Part shown: one piece after another, positions 11,588 through 23,884 of the stretch | Numbering within the stretch: position 1 is the stretch's first letter | Layout of the letters: the number at the start of each line of letters is the position of its first letter | Assembly (NCBI GenBank): GCA_032164245.1 | Contig: JAVMKO010000003.1 | Location: forward strand, 45,448,890 to 45,512,889 | Direction: 5' to 3' | Length of the DNA: 64,000 nucleotides | Source: Sternotherus odoratus | Lineage: Eukaryota; Chordata; Testudines; Kinosternidae | Position numbers and translations under genes: made by a program | Notes under the pieces: generated by a model | What the model was told of the DNA's origin: nothing | Seen by the model: only the letters and a program-made list of their open reading frames with translations | The model's database searches: none

Positions 11588-12024
11588 TGTAGGAGAGCCG
11601 CTCTTCACCCCCAGGTCACACAGGCAGAAGACTCTTTCTGGCTTCAACAGTGCTCTTTATTTACAGTGCCAGCCCTACCACCGAAATACAGCTTCACAGT
11701 GTAGCTGAGCCCCAGCCCTCAACCTGGCTGGTCTCCGGAAGCAGTCAGCTCTCCCAGGCCCCTAGCCTCAGCTCTACTTCCTTCCCTGTACCTTCTCTTT
11801 CTCTCTCTCTCTCACTCCACACACCACCACACCACCACCCTGGGTTTCCTGCCTGGCAGGCTTTTATCCCTGAGGAGGCTGCCAGGTGCAACTCATAACC
11901 CTGAGCCCTCTGCAGCCCAGGTGGCTGATTAGCCTTCCCTCACAGGGGTTTTTGCAGAGGTTCTGCTCCCTCTTAAAGGGCCAGCAGGGCTGGCTCAGGC
12001 ACTCCTGGCCAGCACCCTGCCACA
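11588..12024 (-). mobile_element. Solo LTR of an endogenous retrovirus-like element
   Basis: On the minus strand it starts TGTGGCAGGG and ends CTCTCCTACA (TG...CA). It has a TATA-like GATAAAAG (plus 11861-11868), a stretch of GA and GT repeats, and AATAAA (plus 11656-11661), then about 70 bases to the end, a normal U3-R-U5 order. It is 437 bases long. The flanks share gtat (11584-11587 and 12025-12028), a 4-bp target duplication. No internal genes or second LTR are nearby, so this is a recombined solo LTR. Confidence 0.8.
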
Positions 12025-15000
12025 GTATTATCAGACTCTCTTGGGTACTATCTTGTTAACTTATGTGTCTAGACAGTATTTTTTAAAGGTTGCCTTCTGT
12101 TAGGCTTCCTGATGATCTGGTCTGTGGGGTTAATAAATATTAAAAGTGGGAAAAAGGGGGGGGGAGTAATCATCAATGACTTGATGTGGCAGGATGTTAA
12201 AAAATATAATTTAGAAAATTCATTTGTACTCAGTCTGAAGCACCTTTGTTTTAATGGGCCAATTCAGTTGATTGGCCCGTGAGCTTAGAAAGAATGTTTG
12301 ACCTTCCACTGACATATTTTAACCACTAGGTTGGTGGTAGTGACTGAAAATGTATTACCATTTCATGGGTATCCAGTGCCCTACATGGAATCATCTGATG
12401 CTTTCCACTATGAACAGTAGACAAGTGTCCCCACCAAAAATGTCATTCTTTGCAGTATGAGCAGAGAGGCCAAGTGACCTCTCTGGCTACATATTGTACC
12501 TTCAGGTCAGGTTTGGTTTGAGATATATTCATGGTGTGTTACTGGAAAGCTCTCAGCAATGCTCCCTCTGATGTACAATTCAGTACATAAATAGGTGACT
12601 TCATTCTTCAGAACTGTCAATTCAGCACATGCCCACCATTTTACAGCATTTTGTAAAGTGTTGCTTTGTTTGCACATACATTTGACACAAAACAGTAATA
12701 TTTAAGTTAATAGTCAAAAATAATCCTCAGGGTACTCTCATACACACTTTGGTTTTCTTCAGAGATATACATTGGGGGGAAATAGGCTTTCATGTGTGCA
12801 GTTTCAAAATCAGCATATTTAAGAAATATGTTTACATTACTAATACAAACTTGGCACTTTCCCTCTTCTTCCTTGGTGCCTTTTTTGCCATTTTCTCTCC
12901 TATTTGGCCAAGCTAAAAGTGTTTGCTTTGACCCTTCAAATTAGCTGATAATCTCTTGAGGGTTTAGAGCGATCAGGAAAGAGAAATTTTCCTTTTTGTC
13001 ATTTTGGTTTTGATGTAGGATGAATGCTTCATTGTCACAGATACTCCTGTTTTTAAACCAACTGAGGAATCAGAAAACAGTTGTGGTAATGGTGCCCTTT
13101 GCTTTATTTTTAAATGTGACTTAGTCCAATTCAAAAAATTTAAGCCCCAGAAGAATGTCAAATTAACATACAGATCACTAGCTCTCTTTGGCCCATTGAT
13201 TTTTTTTATTTCTAGATGGGTAATCAAATTATTACCCGTCTTCTTGTGGCTATATTCCCAGTATGGAGAAAGACAAGTATAACTGTTTTCTAGAAGGTTA
13301 AACGTGCTTAGAAACTCAAAAGCAAACACATTTAAATTATAATCCACAATTGAGATTTATTTCTCCCACACTGAAATGTGGGATCTGAAATATAGTTCCT
13401 AATAACATTTTCTTTCTATGTAGCTATGCTTTTATAACTCATTACCTCAAAATAACATCATGAAACATCAATTTAAACATCAGTTAGACTTCTGCTTAAT
13501 GTGAGACTAATTCTATTTCCTTCCATCTACAATCACTCTTTTGCTTAGTTTGATGTAGAAATGCATAATGGCATCCTTGGTAACTCATCAAATGTCTTAT
13601 TTGCCATTGGAAATCTATAGAAAAGTACTGAAAAACAGAAGTGATTATTCTAAACCCTTAGGTTAGCACTTCTATTCACAGCTTCTAGAATGGTCATATC
13701 TGCCAGCTACAAGAGGATTTTACCTATAAAACTGTGCACATGAATTTTTACAGTTTGTGTTTTCTCCTAATCTAGATGAAGGTCCAAGAGAACAAGGAGA
13801 CCTACATTTTCAATAATTCCTTTTCTTGAAGAAGTTTAGGCAGCTAGTTAAGGCGGGAAATCAATAGTTGTATTATGTGTAGTCTTTTGAAGATGGCCAA
13901 ACAATGTTTTAGTTTCTAAATAATCCTATTTTTTCTCAAGACATGCAACTTTTCGCTGGATCTGGTCTAGCTAATCTTCATTATTATCTGAGCTTCTTGT
14001 TCCTTCAGATAGCTCAAGATATCCTGTATGTTAGGTAAAATGTCATCTATTTTTAAAGTTGCCTGTTCTGCCTATAAATCAAGTTAGATAAAAATTATTT
14101 TACTAAGTTTTCCCTTAGCTACCAGATCATCACAGGTGTGTAAACTGGGATAAGATATTGTCCTCATGCATTGTCCTTCATCATTGCTGTTTATATATCT
14201 CACTTCTTTGCCTTCATTGCATTTTGATTATTTTACTAAATTTCAAAAGGACAATCTTTAAAGAATTGCTAGACATATTATTCTAAAATTTGGCATCTCT
14301 TAGATACATTGTCAATAAAGGCAGTTACAAGAGAACTAAGATAGACCTTTGTTCTAGTACAACATGTGCCCAGACTTCCCACCCTATCCAACACAATGCA
14401 TTCAGAGTAACTAAATTCTTCAAAATGCAAAAGATACAAAGTGTTCCAGGACACCTCAACCTGCTAGTTATCTCCCAATAACCTATCCAATATTTAAGAG
14501 AAAGTCCTTCAGACATCTACAGCAGTTGAAGATAGCAGGCTGCAAAGCTGTAATGGAAAAAGTCAACCTGGATCTCAACAATAACTATAACTGCACCTAT
14601 AAACTTGTCTTCTTGATTCCATATCACAGATAAAGCAACGTAACTAGAGCCCTGATCACAGGAATAATATCCAAGTGCAGAGACTCTAAAACAGAAGCAA
14701 TGAAAATACAATCAAATGCAGAGGGCATCAAGACCTGGAACTGTCATATCCTTTCAACTCCTCTTTTTCCATTTGTATCTCCTTGTTTAGATCACAGTGT
14801 TTCAGAAGATTTTACTATAGTAACTAGTGTACTATTTAATGTCAGAGAGAAATATCCATTGCTGCCTCTTCATATCATTTGTGTTCTCAGACAGCTGTTT
14901 ATTACCACTTCTGGGCTGATAAAACTTACGCAGCAAATGCTATCTACAAAATTATCAGACTTTTATTTAAAATGATCATCAAGAAAAACATGTTATTCAT

Positions 15001-15135
15001 GTATCTTTTCTTTCATATTGAATCCATTGTGTTTTGATGCATGTAACATCACTTATCAGTCTTTAGGATGTGCACTTAACACACTATACAGTTTCACCAC
15101 ACTCTATGGGTTCTTAACAATATTTTTGTATGCAA
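12025..15135. other. Unique A/T-rich sequence, no feature recognised
   Basis: About 3.1 kb with no terminal repeat, RNA gene or plausible coding frame. The 124-codon minus-strand frame at 12973-13347 shows no domain and has random-looking composition. Confidence 0.4.
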
Positions 15136-15577
15136 AGTAGAACCTCAGAGTTATGAGCCCTCAGGAATAGAGGTTCTTCATAACTCTGAAGTGTTCATTA
15201 TTCTGAACAGAACATAATGGTTGTTCTTTTAAAAGTTTACAGCTGAACATTGACTTAATAAAGCTTTGAAACTTTATTATGCAGAAGAAAAATGCTGCTT
15301 TTAACCATCTTAATTGAAATAAAACAAGCACAGAAACAGTTTCCTTTCCTTTTCATATATTTTCTTTTTTTAACATTCCCTTGACCTTTTTAGTGGTTTA
15401 CGTTTCACTCAGTACTGTACTGTATATGCTGTTCTTGAGTGTGAGGGTGTTTTTGTTTTGTTTGTTTGTTTATATGTATATTTATTTATTTATTTAATTT
15501 TTTGTCCACTGCTGATTCCTGATTATGTACTTCTGGTTCCAAATGACAGGTCAGCTCAAATCTCTGAGCTTCTACTG
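15136..15577. mobile_element. Tigger/pogo-like MITE (tagaacctcagag type)
   Basis: Left end aagtagaacctcagagttat; right end reverse complement cagtagaagctcagagattt. The right flank is ta (15578-15579); the left flank is decayed. The interior is A/T-rich with the phrase 'aataaagctttgaaactt'. An internal T-rich simple repeat (about 15445-15500) has expanded within it. Confidence 0.75.
15456..15500 (+). repeat. TTTG/TTTA simple repeat
   Basis: ttgtttgtttgtttatatg followed by tttatttatttatttaattt, inside the Tigger-like element. Confidence 0.8.
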
Positions 15578-15603
15578 TATTCACAAGTCCTACAATATCA
15601 GGA

Positions 15604-15840
15604 TCTCATAGACTTTAAGGCCAGAAGGGACCACTGTGATCATCTAGTCTGACCTCCCACACATTGCGAGGCACAAAACCATACCCACCCACTCTTGTAA
15701 AAGACTCATAACCTCTGAATCAATTACTGAAGTCCTCAAATCTTGATTTAAAGACTTTAAGTTACAGAAAATGCACCATTTACTCTTGTTCAAACCAAAC
15801 AGTAACCCATGCCCCGTGCTGCAGAGGAAGGCGAAAAACC
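15604..15840 (-). mobile_element. CR1-type LINE 3' end
   Basis: catagactttaaggccagaa, then gggaccactgtgatcatcta and gtctgacctcccacacattg, is the reverse complement of a CR1 3' end (compare the plus-strand end at 61375-61442). Only the 3' part is present. Confidence 0.75.
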
Positions 15841-16085
15841 CCTAGGGTCTTTATAGTTGCTTGTCTAAAATAGCATATACTTTTAAAAACATTTCAAAAA
15901 TTAGAATATTTGTTCCCCCATAAGGTAAACTGCGTGAGAAGTTATCCTTTATTGATTACTGTTCGTCCTACTCTATTTAAGAGACTGAAGGGAAAGACAG
16001 TAAACTGGCATAGCATAAGTGGTAAGTGACTATTCGTTGAAATAGAGTGTCAGAGTTAAAAGAGAAGTTAGGAGAAATCTCAAGA
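15841..16085. other. No feature recognised
   Basis: Short A/T-rich spacer between a CR1 end and a PLE fragment. Confidence 0.3.
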
Positions 16086-16340
16086 TTAGGAAATTATCAA
16101 GTTATCATAGTCATTTGTAGAGAGAAATAATTTGACAGTTTGCGTGGCTGAGAGCCTCAATGTGTAATATTTAAAAAACAATTCATAGTCCTTGTTTAAC
16201 CCTTGGTTGATAGTGTCCAATTTGTAAATTAATCCCAGTTCGGCAGCTTCTCGTTGGATTCTGTTATACCCCTTCCTGTGTCTATAAAAATGCTCTGGGC
16301 TGAGAAGAAGAATACCAGGTCCAATTCTGTGAAGTGCCAA
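16086..16340 (-). pseudogene. Diverged Penelope-like element C-terminal fragment
   Basis: On the minus strand the frame includes IQREAAELGLIYKLDTINQG followed by LNKDYEL. This aligns with the same region of the PLE copies at 2.9 kb and 42.5 kb (ETAELQFICKFNTINLGLNKD), with enough differences to be a different subfamily or an older copy. The segment is only the post-GIY-YIG tail; there is no reverse transcriptase. A PLE-type 3' terminus is not seen next to it. Confidence 0.6.
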
Positions 16341-17479
16341 CCCTGTGAAAAGTGCTCAAAGTTTTCTCATCTTATTGATCAGGAGTTGAGGGTCTTTGGC
16401 ACCTTGCAGAAAGTACTGAATTCCTTATAAGATCAGGCCCTTGATTATAAATTATATGGGCTGGACAATGCCTTCTCTTATGTCTGTTTGCTCCAAATAC
16501 ACTCATGATGTGTAGTAAATAATAATTATTTCAAAATATTTGGTAATTAATTTCTGGTAAGCCACAGATATATTTTTGGACTAGAAAATAGCCTTTCATT
16601 CAAAAAGGAACCCCTTTTTGTTTTCAGTTTGGATTTCCTACTCATAGTTCCAAAACTTGATCTAAATTTATTGGTTTAAATTTATTTACAAATTGTTGCT
16701 CTATACTTGATGTTACCCCAAATCCAAAAGTTATAGAGAACTGGTCATTCAAAAATATTGAATAGAAAGTATGCCATCTGTTTTACAAACAGGTCTCCTG
16801 CTCTGAGGTGAATTAAAATGGCATTTAGATGCAACATTTCAGATAATAAATGACAGCATTTTTGTACTTTCAGTTTGCTGGTTGCTAATTTGTAATGCTC
16901 CTTCCCTAACAAACTACCATTAGAGGAGGTGGTGAAACTGACAAACAAAAACATGTGTCACTAAGCTTTTGAAAATGTATGTGAAAAAAAATTTACTTTT
17001 GATTTTTTTTCTCCTCTGTCTCTCTTTTTCCATTGCCTAGATCCCTTACTTCTGTGAGTTGCCTGTGAGTTTCTCTTATAAACAGAAAAGATGGAGAAAC
17101 ACAACTAACTTTCTCTCTCCAGACTTCTTGTGTAATCATGCATCTCCCTTTGATGGCACTGTCAATTACATGAAAGTATTTGAGGGCAGAATTTGGTCAA
17201 AGATGCGTACCTGGAGTTTCCATTATTTTAGGCAACAGGATGTAAATAAAGCCGTTGTTCTCAGGGTTTAAAGTAAGTTTTGCTTTTTCCCCTCCCCCCC
17301 CCATAGACTCAAAGATATTAAGTATAGAGGATATTACTTTACTTAAAATATATTAAGTAAATCTGATCATTTTCCATAATGGAGACCATAAAATTTCAGC
17401 TAGTAATTCCTGCATGGAGTCCAATAGCTTGTGGTTGAACTAAAGCATATCTTTTTGAATTACATCTATCTTGATATAA
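16341..17479. other. Mostly unassigned; possible short old repeat at 16345-16450
   Basis: The phrase 'aagtgctcaaagttttctca ... ggagttgagggtctttggca' resembles a decayed amniote repeat containing short mirror phrases. The rest, to 17479, is A/T-rich with nothing recognised. Confidence 0.25.
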
Positions 17480-18560
17480 AGCCTTCAGTTGGTGGAGAAT
17501 CTATCTCATTCTTGCTGAGCTATACCAATGTTCCTCACTGATAAAAACTTGCATATTATTTCCAGTTTGAATTTTTCTATCATCAGCTTCCAGCCACTTA
17601 AACCTTTTATGCCTTTATCTGTGTGATTAAAGAGCCTTCTGGTAGCAGATATATTCCTACAGATATGTGTAGGTACCTTATACTACATGATCAAGTCTCC
17701 TCTTAACCTTAGACTTGATAAATTAAATTGGTTGTGTTTCTTTAGTATCACATTGTAAAGTGTGTTTTCCAGACTTTAAGTCATTATTGTAACACACTCT
17801 GAAACCTTCTCTAAGATGTTTTTTAAAGATATGGAGACCAAACTGCACCCAGTATTCCAGCAGTGTACACAGTGCTCTATGCAAAGGTCATGTCACCATC
17901 CCTGTTCTTATTTACTACTCCACCAAGCTTTGTTTCATCTTCAATATTTATCAGCAATATATTTTCTTTCAAATAATCTAATATTGAATATTATTGGTCT
18001 GAGAACCAATCCCTGGAGGACCCCACGAGATATACTTCCACTTTTAAGATTTATATGACATCTATCGGTTAACCAGTTTTTAATCCATTTAAAATGAGCT
18101 ATGTGTCATATAGTATTATTTTAAAATGAGAATGTCATGCATTACTAGGTTAAATGCCTCACAGAAGCCTAAGCACATCAAAACAGTTTATCTTTATCAA
18201 CCAAACTTGTCATCTCCTCAAAGAGTAAAATCAAGTTTATTTCGCAGGGCTTAGTTTCCAAGAAACCGTGTTGACTGTCATTAATTATTGTTGTATACAT
18301 TCATAATTTATTGATTGAATTCTAAGTCAGCTGCCCCATCATTTTCCTGGGATCCATATCCGGTTAAGAGGCCTATAATTACCCGTGTCATCCTGTTTAC
18401 TCTTTTAAAATATTTCCATAACACCAGCTTTCTTCCAGTCTTCTGGAACTTCCCCAATTTTTAAATATTTATTTTAAAAATTACATCAACAGGCCAGAGA
18501 TCTCTTCTGAGGTCCCAAGATTGCTTGGAAGTTTGTTTGCTGAATACAAACATCTGAGAA
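17480..18560 (-). mobile_element. CR1-type LINE, long decayed coding-region copy
   Basis: Contains in reverse complement a run of phrases typical of CR1 reverse transcriptase DNA: 'gtggagaccaaactgcaccc'-like near 17830, 'ccagtttttaatccatttaa' near 18075, 'ggcctataattacccgtgtc' near 18370, and 'cttccagtcttctggaactt' near 18433. The order is consistent over about 1 kb. Frames are broken throughout. There is no tail of the attctatg type here, so the 3' end is missing or belongs to another subfamily. Confidence 0.7.
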
Positions 18561-20325
18561 GAACTCCTTGAAAACCATTCCCACTCATCCCCCACACTAC
18601 CCCAACAGTGAACCCTCGCTACTTCCATAGTGAATTCCTAAGTAACGCCTCCCTCCTTAAACATTGGGAAGGAGAAAACTATTCCTTGCTTGTGGTTAAC
18701 TTCCAGTCCATTTTCACTGAAATTTCTGGAGCATGGGTTGAAATCCACAAGAACAATGAACTTTAAAACCAAACCTCTGTTTTGCCAAATAGTAAAGTTG
18801 TTTTATCTGGATTTTATTAACTTGATCTAGGGTTTTGAAAAATCAGTGTTTGAGAATCAGCATGAATATTCAGCACAGCTTAGTTCTAAATCATTATCTA
18901 AATCATGATCATTAATCATGTTGAAATAGCATTATACATTTTGCTCAGCACAGCGCTGACCCTGAGATGAACTAGGACCACAGCTCCTGCCCTCAGGATC
19001 TTATAATATTAAGTTCAATGATTAGCTTAACTTACTGGTGACAACGAATGAAAACAACTGTCTTTGTTCTTTGTTTTTTATAATTTTATGCTGATGGTGT
19101 GACTATGCGTGTGTGGACCTTTGTATGGAAGTAGGTGTTCAGGAGGGATTTGAATGAAGAAAGGGTGGATGCTGGCAAACGGAGATAGGGAGGCAGATAC
19201 AGGTTTACATGCGGAGTAAAATTTGGGACTGTGGCAAAGTGCAGAAGCCCAATATTGGTAGTAACCAGGACGTTACTCTGTATGTGGACCTCTCATGGGT
19301 GTTCAGAGATAAGTACCATTAGGGCATTATGGGAAATGCTGTTAGAAAACCTCTTTGATATTGTAGGTGGAAGTGGAGTACTGTTTTTGGGGGAGAGGAA
19401 AAGTGCTTTGTCTGTTGGTCACAGAGCTGGGTTGGATCTTGGTCTGCACTTTGGGTTTTTCTGCCTGTTACATAAGTATAGGTCATATTGTACCCTCCAT
19501 TATATAGAAATAAAATTCACAGCCAGCTGATCCACTCTACCAGTTTATTTGACTTTTACTTAAGCATGTAAAATCTTGGGACTTGGAGAAAAAAAAGTAG
19601 TAGAGTGCCATGATCAGACAGTATTAAAAATGGAGGTTTCTCAAAGTAGTTCATTTACTTACAACGCAAAGGTCCATTTGGAACATTTTTACATTTACAA
19701 GATAAATTCTGGCCCTGCTTCTGTCTGCTCTGCTGGGGGGCAGGGATCAGGAATTGCTTCACAGCCAGCTGAAGCGCCTGGTGTTTTTCCATCTATGTGG
19801 CATTAAGGGCAGCATTGGGGATGGAAACTGAAAATAGAAAAATTAAAACTGGAATATGCGACTTTTTATCAGTGAGGATCATTGGAACAGCTCAAGCAGG
19901 ACTATAAGTGATTGTGTTTTAATATGGTAATATAGGTTATTTGAGAAATTAAAATGAAGTTGTGGTATCACAGTTCTTACTCTGATAATATAAAAATTGT
20001 TTTGTCACTAAGATGGTGTCACTAAGATGGTGCACTTTCATGGATCATGTTAAATATATTAGAAGTGAGAGGATAGCATATGCAAAGAAGGGTGTGAAGA
20101 TCTTGGGCACAGGAGTTTAATTTGCCTAGTTGGAGAATAATTTACTCTTCCAAACAGTGGGATTACTTCTGGGCAAATTGTTAGGAGGAATTTGAACAAT
20201 GACAAGAACATATTCTCTCTTCTTCTTTATAATCATTAGGGGTGAAAAACTCCCATTGATTTTAAGAGGGGCAGGGTTTCCCCCTGGATATCTTAGGTTC
20301 TTATATGATCCCCACTAGTATAGTA
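18561..20325. other. No feature recognised
   Basis: About 1.8 kb of unique-looking sequence. The 99-codon frame at 19231-19530 has no recognisable domain. Confidence 0.35.
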
Positions 20326-20490
20326 TCTAAGATTCCCAGTCTTTATTTCTTTCACAACAAACACCCTGTGAGATACCCATTTTACAGACTTGACCAAGGT
20401 TGCACAGGGCACAGAGCAGGAAATTAAACAGAGGTCTCCAGCATTCCAAGCTAACACTCAAATCTCTGGCCCATCCTTCTGATCTATGAA
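20326..20490 (-). mobile_element. MIR-type tRNA-derived SINE
   Basis: Reverse complement of the MIR core: 'acccattttacagacttgac', then 'caaggttgcacagggcacag', then 'gaaattaaacagaggtctcc'. This follows the MIR order from the 3' region to the tRNA-like 5' part. It is old and truncated. Confidence 0.65.
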
Positions 20491-21724
20491 TTAATATACA
20501 GGTCTCTGTAATTGGTTGTATAAACCTTACACTTTATGGGACAGGAAGATGCTAATAACCTGGCCTGCAGACAGGAGCTGGAGTTAGATCCACCTCTTTT
20601 CTGCCACAAATATCAGGATTCACCAGAAGAACAGAATAGTTTGGTTTAAGATTAGCAGCCGGAGGACAACAAGATGTGAAAGGAAGAAGCAAAGGGTGAT
20701 GAACTGGTGAAGAGATGATCTTTCTCTCTTATGCCTGAGAGCAACAGCCTGCTGAAGGAGAGAAAAGCCATGCAATCCATGTAATCGGAGGACACCCTAA
20801 GGCAGCGCGGGCATCCCCTGACTTCGTGACTCAGTTACTTCCTCTGTAATGAAATACAAACCCTGCCCAGCGTGACAACGCAGGGACACAACACTGTCCT
20901 GCATTGGGGGCAGTAACATTGACAGGGGTCCCAGGATAGAGCTTTGCACCACGGGACGAATGCCGCCACTGGAGACCAGGAATATCAGGGTTGCTCTTTC
21001 AAGAGAAAAATATTCGTTTCAGATTCAGGGGGAACTGAATTGCCAGGTCTGAGGACTACAGCTGGACAGTGAGACAAAGGGATTCCCTGGGGAAGTTCCA
21101 TGGCAAACAACCATAGGATATTTTGATAGCTGTCCTACTGCCAAGGAGCCAGTGCCACTTCACTTTCCTTTAATCTTACAGACTTCAAACGCCTCAAAGT
21201 AAATCAATTTATATTGATTAATGTAAAAACAGAAGATAATGAACTGTAATGGTATGGTAAAACAAACATTTGCTTCATGTTGGTGCTTAAGAGTATGACG
21301 GATCAGGCTTAATCATAGCAAGCCAACATAAGTGGAAAGATGTGACTCAGAACCTATCAGGCAAAGCACCATAGAAAAATAAGAAAAGGCTGTATGAGGT
21401 GAATATAAACCTCTGGAACTTAAGAGAAGACCTGGCTGAGAACAATAATGAAAAGAAACATTTTAAAAAGTTAATCTTGAGGTTAAAAAATAAAATGGTA
21501 TGGGCTTAGATTGTCCCCTCCGTGGAAAGAGAGCATGAAAACTTCATGGGTCCTTGACCTGAGAAGGTCCCCAAAGATCTACTTCTTTGGGAGATATAGG
21601 GATGGCAGAACCTCCCCTACTCATTCTGTGAACAGGTGACTCTCCACACCTTCAAAGAAATTATTCCAAGGAAATTCCATCTAGAAAAACCCTTATGTGA
21701 CTAATTCTTGAGGAGAAGATGATT
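20491..21724. other. No feature recognised
   Basis: GC-richer patch at about 20760-21010 without a frame or known repeat, otherwise ordinary sequence. Confidence 0.35.
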
Positions 21725-22316
21725 CATAAGGTTTAAGGCCAGAGGGACGATTTGATCATCTAATCTGATTTATTAAAGTTAACCCAGTTAGCTCTCTATT
21801 TAGCCTAATAACTTGTGTTTGATTAAAGCATAACTATGTTTGTTTAAAGCATATTTTCCAATGTTGGCTTAAAGACCTCAAGAGATGGAGAATCCACCAT
21901 TTTCTCTGATAGCGTTCCAATGCTAAACTCACTCCAGGTTAAAAGTCTGTGCCTTAGTTCTAATTTAAATTTGGCTGGCTTCAGCTTCCAGTCACTGGTT
22001 CCTTTTATGTCTTTCTATATTAAAGAGCCTTTTTGTGTCCAATATTTTCTCTCCATGAAAGTTCACTGTAATTCAGTCATATCTCAGTCTTCTTTTTGAT
22101 AGACTTCTTGAAATCTCTCACTGTAAGGCATTTTCTCAAGCTCTCAAGAAATTTCTGTGGCTCTTTTCTGAAGTTTCATATTTTTCAATATCCTTTTAAA
22201 AATGTGGAGACCAGACTTATACATAGTATTCCAGTACTGGTTTCACCAATTCCATATACAGAGGTAAAATCATCACCTTATTCCTATTCACTATCCCTAT
22301 TTATACTAGAGCTGAA
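21725..22316 (-). mobile_element. CR1-type LINE, 3' part (left piece of an interrupted copy)
   Basis: Starts with the reverse complement of the CR1 3' end ('cataaggtttaaggccagag', 'ggagaatccaccattttctc'). It continues through the region just upstream in the element ('cctttttgtgtccaatattt', 'aatgtggagaccagacttat'). It breaks off near 22316 and appears to resume at 22991, which puts about 675 bases of other sequence inside it. Confidence 0.75.
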
Positions 22317-22990
22317 ACATAAAATTCCCATGCCATGGGAAATTCTGGAATCATGATTATTTTTATCCAAATCAGAATGAAAAGTAAAACTTTCCTGTTG
22401 AATGAAATTCTGAATTTTTTAAAAAATATATTGAAATGATAGTCCTTATTAGTCAAAATGAAAATGTCTTATCAACTGTAATGTATATTCGAAACATTGC
22501 AAATATATTCTGAAATGCCATAGTTGAAATGTTTAAACTTTTATATTGTAAATTAAAATATTTTTATTTTTATATTTTATAAATTGCTAATTGGTATTCT
22601 AATTGGTAAGTGATATTCTAATTGGTACTTGGTAGTCTAGTTGATAATTGTTTTGTAATTGGTGCCCTAACTTCTCTGGTAATTGGTGGTTGGTTTGCTC
22701 AAATGGTATTCTAACTGATCATTTGTAATTGTTATTCTAATTGATAGCAGGTATTTGATTTAGTGATTTCTTTGTAATTGGTAATTTCCTATAGTAGTCG
22801 GTATAATAATAAAAAATAGAAAATAATAAAAATATAAAATTAAAATAAAATAATAAAATTAAGAGAGCTGGCTAGCTGGGAAGCCCAAGGAGCCAGGCTG
22901 TCTCTGAAAGTTTAGTCAGAATCCCTGAGTTCTCGCAGAAAAATTCAATTTAATCAATCGCCATTTTCTTGGGAAGAAATTGTCTTTTGG
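22317..22990. repeat. A/T-rich insertion inside the CR1, with degenerate tandem repeat
   Basis: The ends contain short mirror phrases ('aaattcccatgccatgggaa' on the left, 'tggaaaaattttgacc' on the right), like other A/T-rich foldback-type repeats in this window. The middle (about 22565-22800) repeats variants of 'ggtattctaattggtaa' many times. It is followed by an almost pure A/T block of 'aataataaaat' units to 22862. The family is unknown. Confidence 0.55.
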
Positions 22991-23110
22991 AAAAATTTTG
23001 ACCATCATTTATGCATTGTACTTTTTGCCACAACATCACACCGGGATCTCATGTTGAGTTGCTTGTCCATTATGACCTCTAGATCATGTTCAGAGTCACT
23101 GTCTTCCAAG
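22991..23110 (-). mobile_element. CR1-type LINE, right piece of the interrupted copy
   Basis: The minus-strand frame reads DYILEDSDSEHDLEVIMDKQ then LNMRSRCDVVAKS, matching the CR1 block DSDSEKDLGVMVDNQLN-like followed by CDxVAKxAN. It is the part of the same element that should precede the 21725-22316 piece. Confidence 0.75.
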
Positions 23111-23214
23111 ATATAGTCCACCATTCCATAGGTGCATGCAAACAATATATGTTTTAAAACAGCTAAATGTAAATGTATATACCAGGAACAAAGAATGTAG
23201 GCCATACTTACCAA

Positions 23215-23884
23215 AATGGTAGATTCTATCCTGAGGGAAACTGTGATTCTGAAGAAGATTTGTGGTTCATGGTGGACAATCACTTGAACGTGACCTCTCA
23301 GTGACATTCTGTGGCCAACAGGGAAAATGGGTTACTTGGATGTATAAACAAGGGAATCTCAAATAGGAGTAAAGGTTATTTTACCTCTATATTTGCCATT
23401 GGTTCAACTACTGCCAGAATACTGTGTCCCAGTTCTGGTGTCCACAATTCAGGAAGGATATTGATAATTGGAGAGCAGGTTTAGAGAAGACCGCAAGAAT
23501 GATTAGAAAAAAATGTCTTATAGTCATAGATTCAAGGGGCTCAGTATATTCCATTAACAACGAAAACTTGATCACAGTCTAAAAGTATCTGCATCGGGAG
23601 CAATTATTTGATAATCGGTTCTTTAATCTAGCAGGGTCCAGAACCTGAAGCTTGACAAATTCAGACCAGAAATAAGATGTGCATTTTTAAGGTGAAGGTA
23701 ATTAACCATTAGGACAATTTACCAAGGGTTGTGGTGGATTCCCAATCACTGACAATTTTTAAATCAAGATGAGATTTTTTAAAAAAGATATGGTCTATTT
23801 CAAAAGTAATTATTTGGGGTAAGTTCTGTGTTATACAGGAGTCAGACTAGATTATCTCATTGATGTCTTCTGACCTTGCTATGT
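23215..23884 (+). mobile_element. CR1-type LINE 3' end, head to head with the previous copy
   Basis: Reads through the same CR1 region as 22991-23110 but on the plus strand ('gattctgaagaagatttgtg', 'ctgtggccaacagggaaaat'). It then covers the region with 'gaatactgtgtcccagttct', 'gaacctgaagcttgacaaat' and the 3' end 'ggagtcagactagattatct ... gatgtcttctgaccttgcta'. All frames are broken. Confidence 0.85.
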
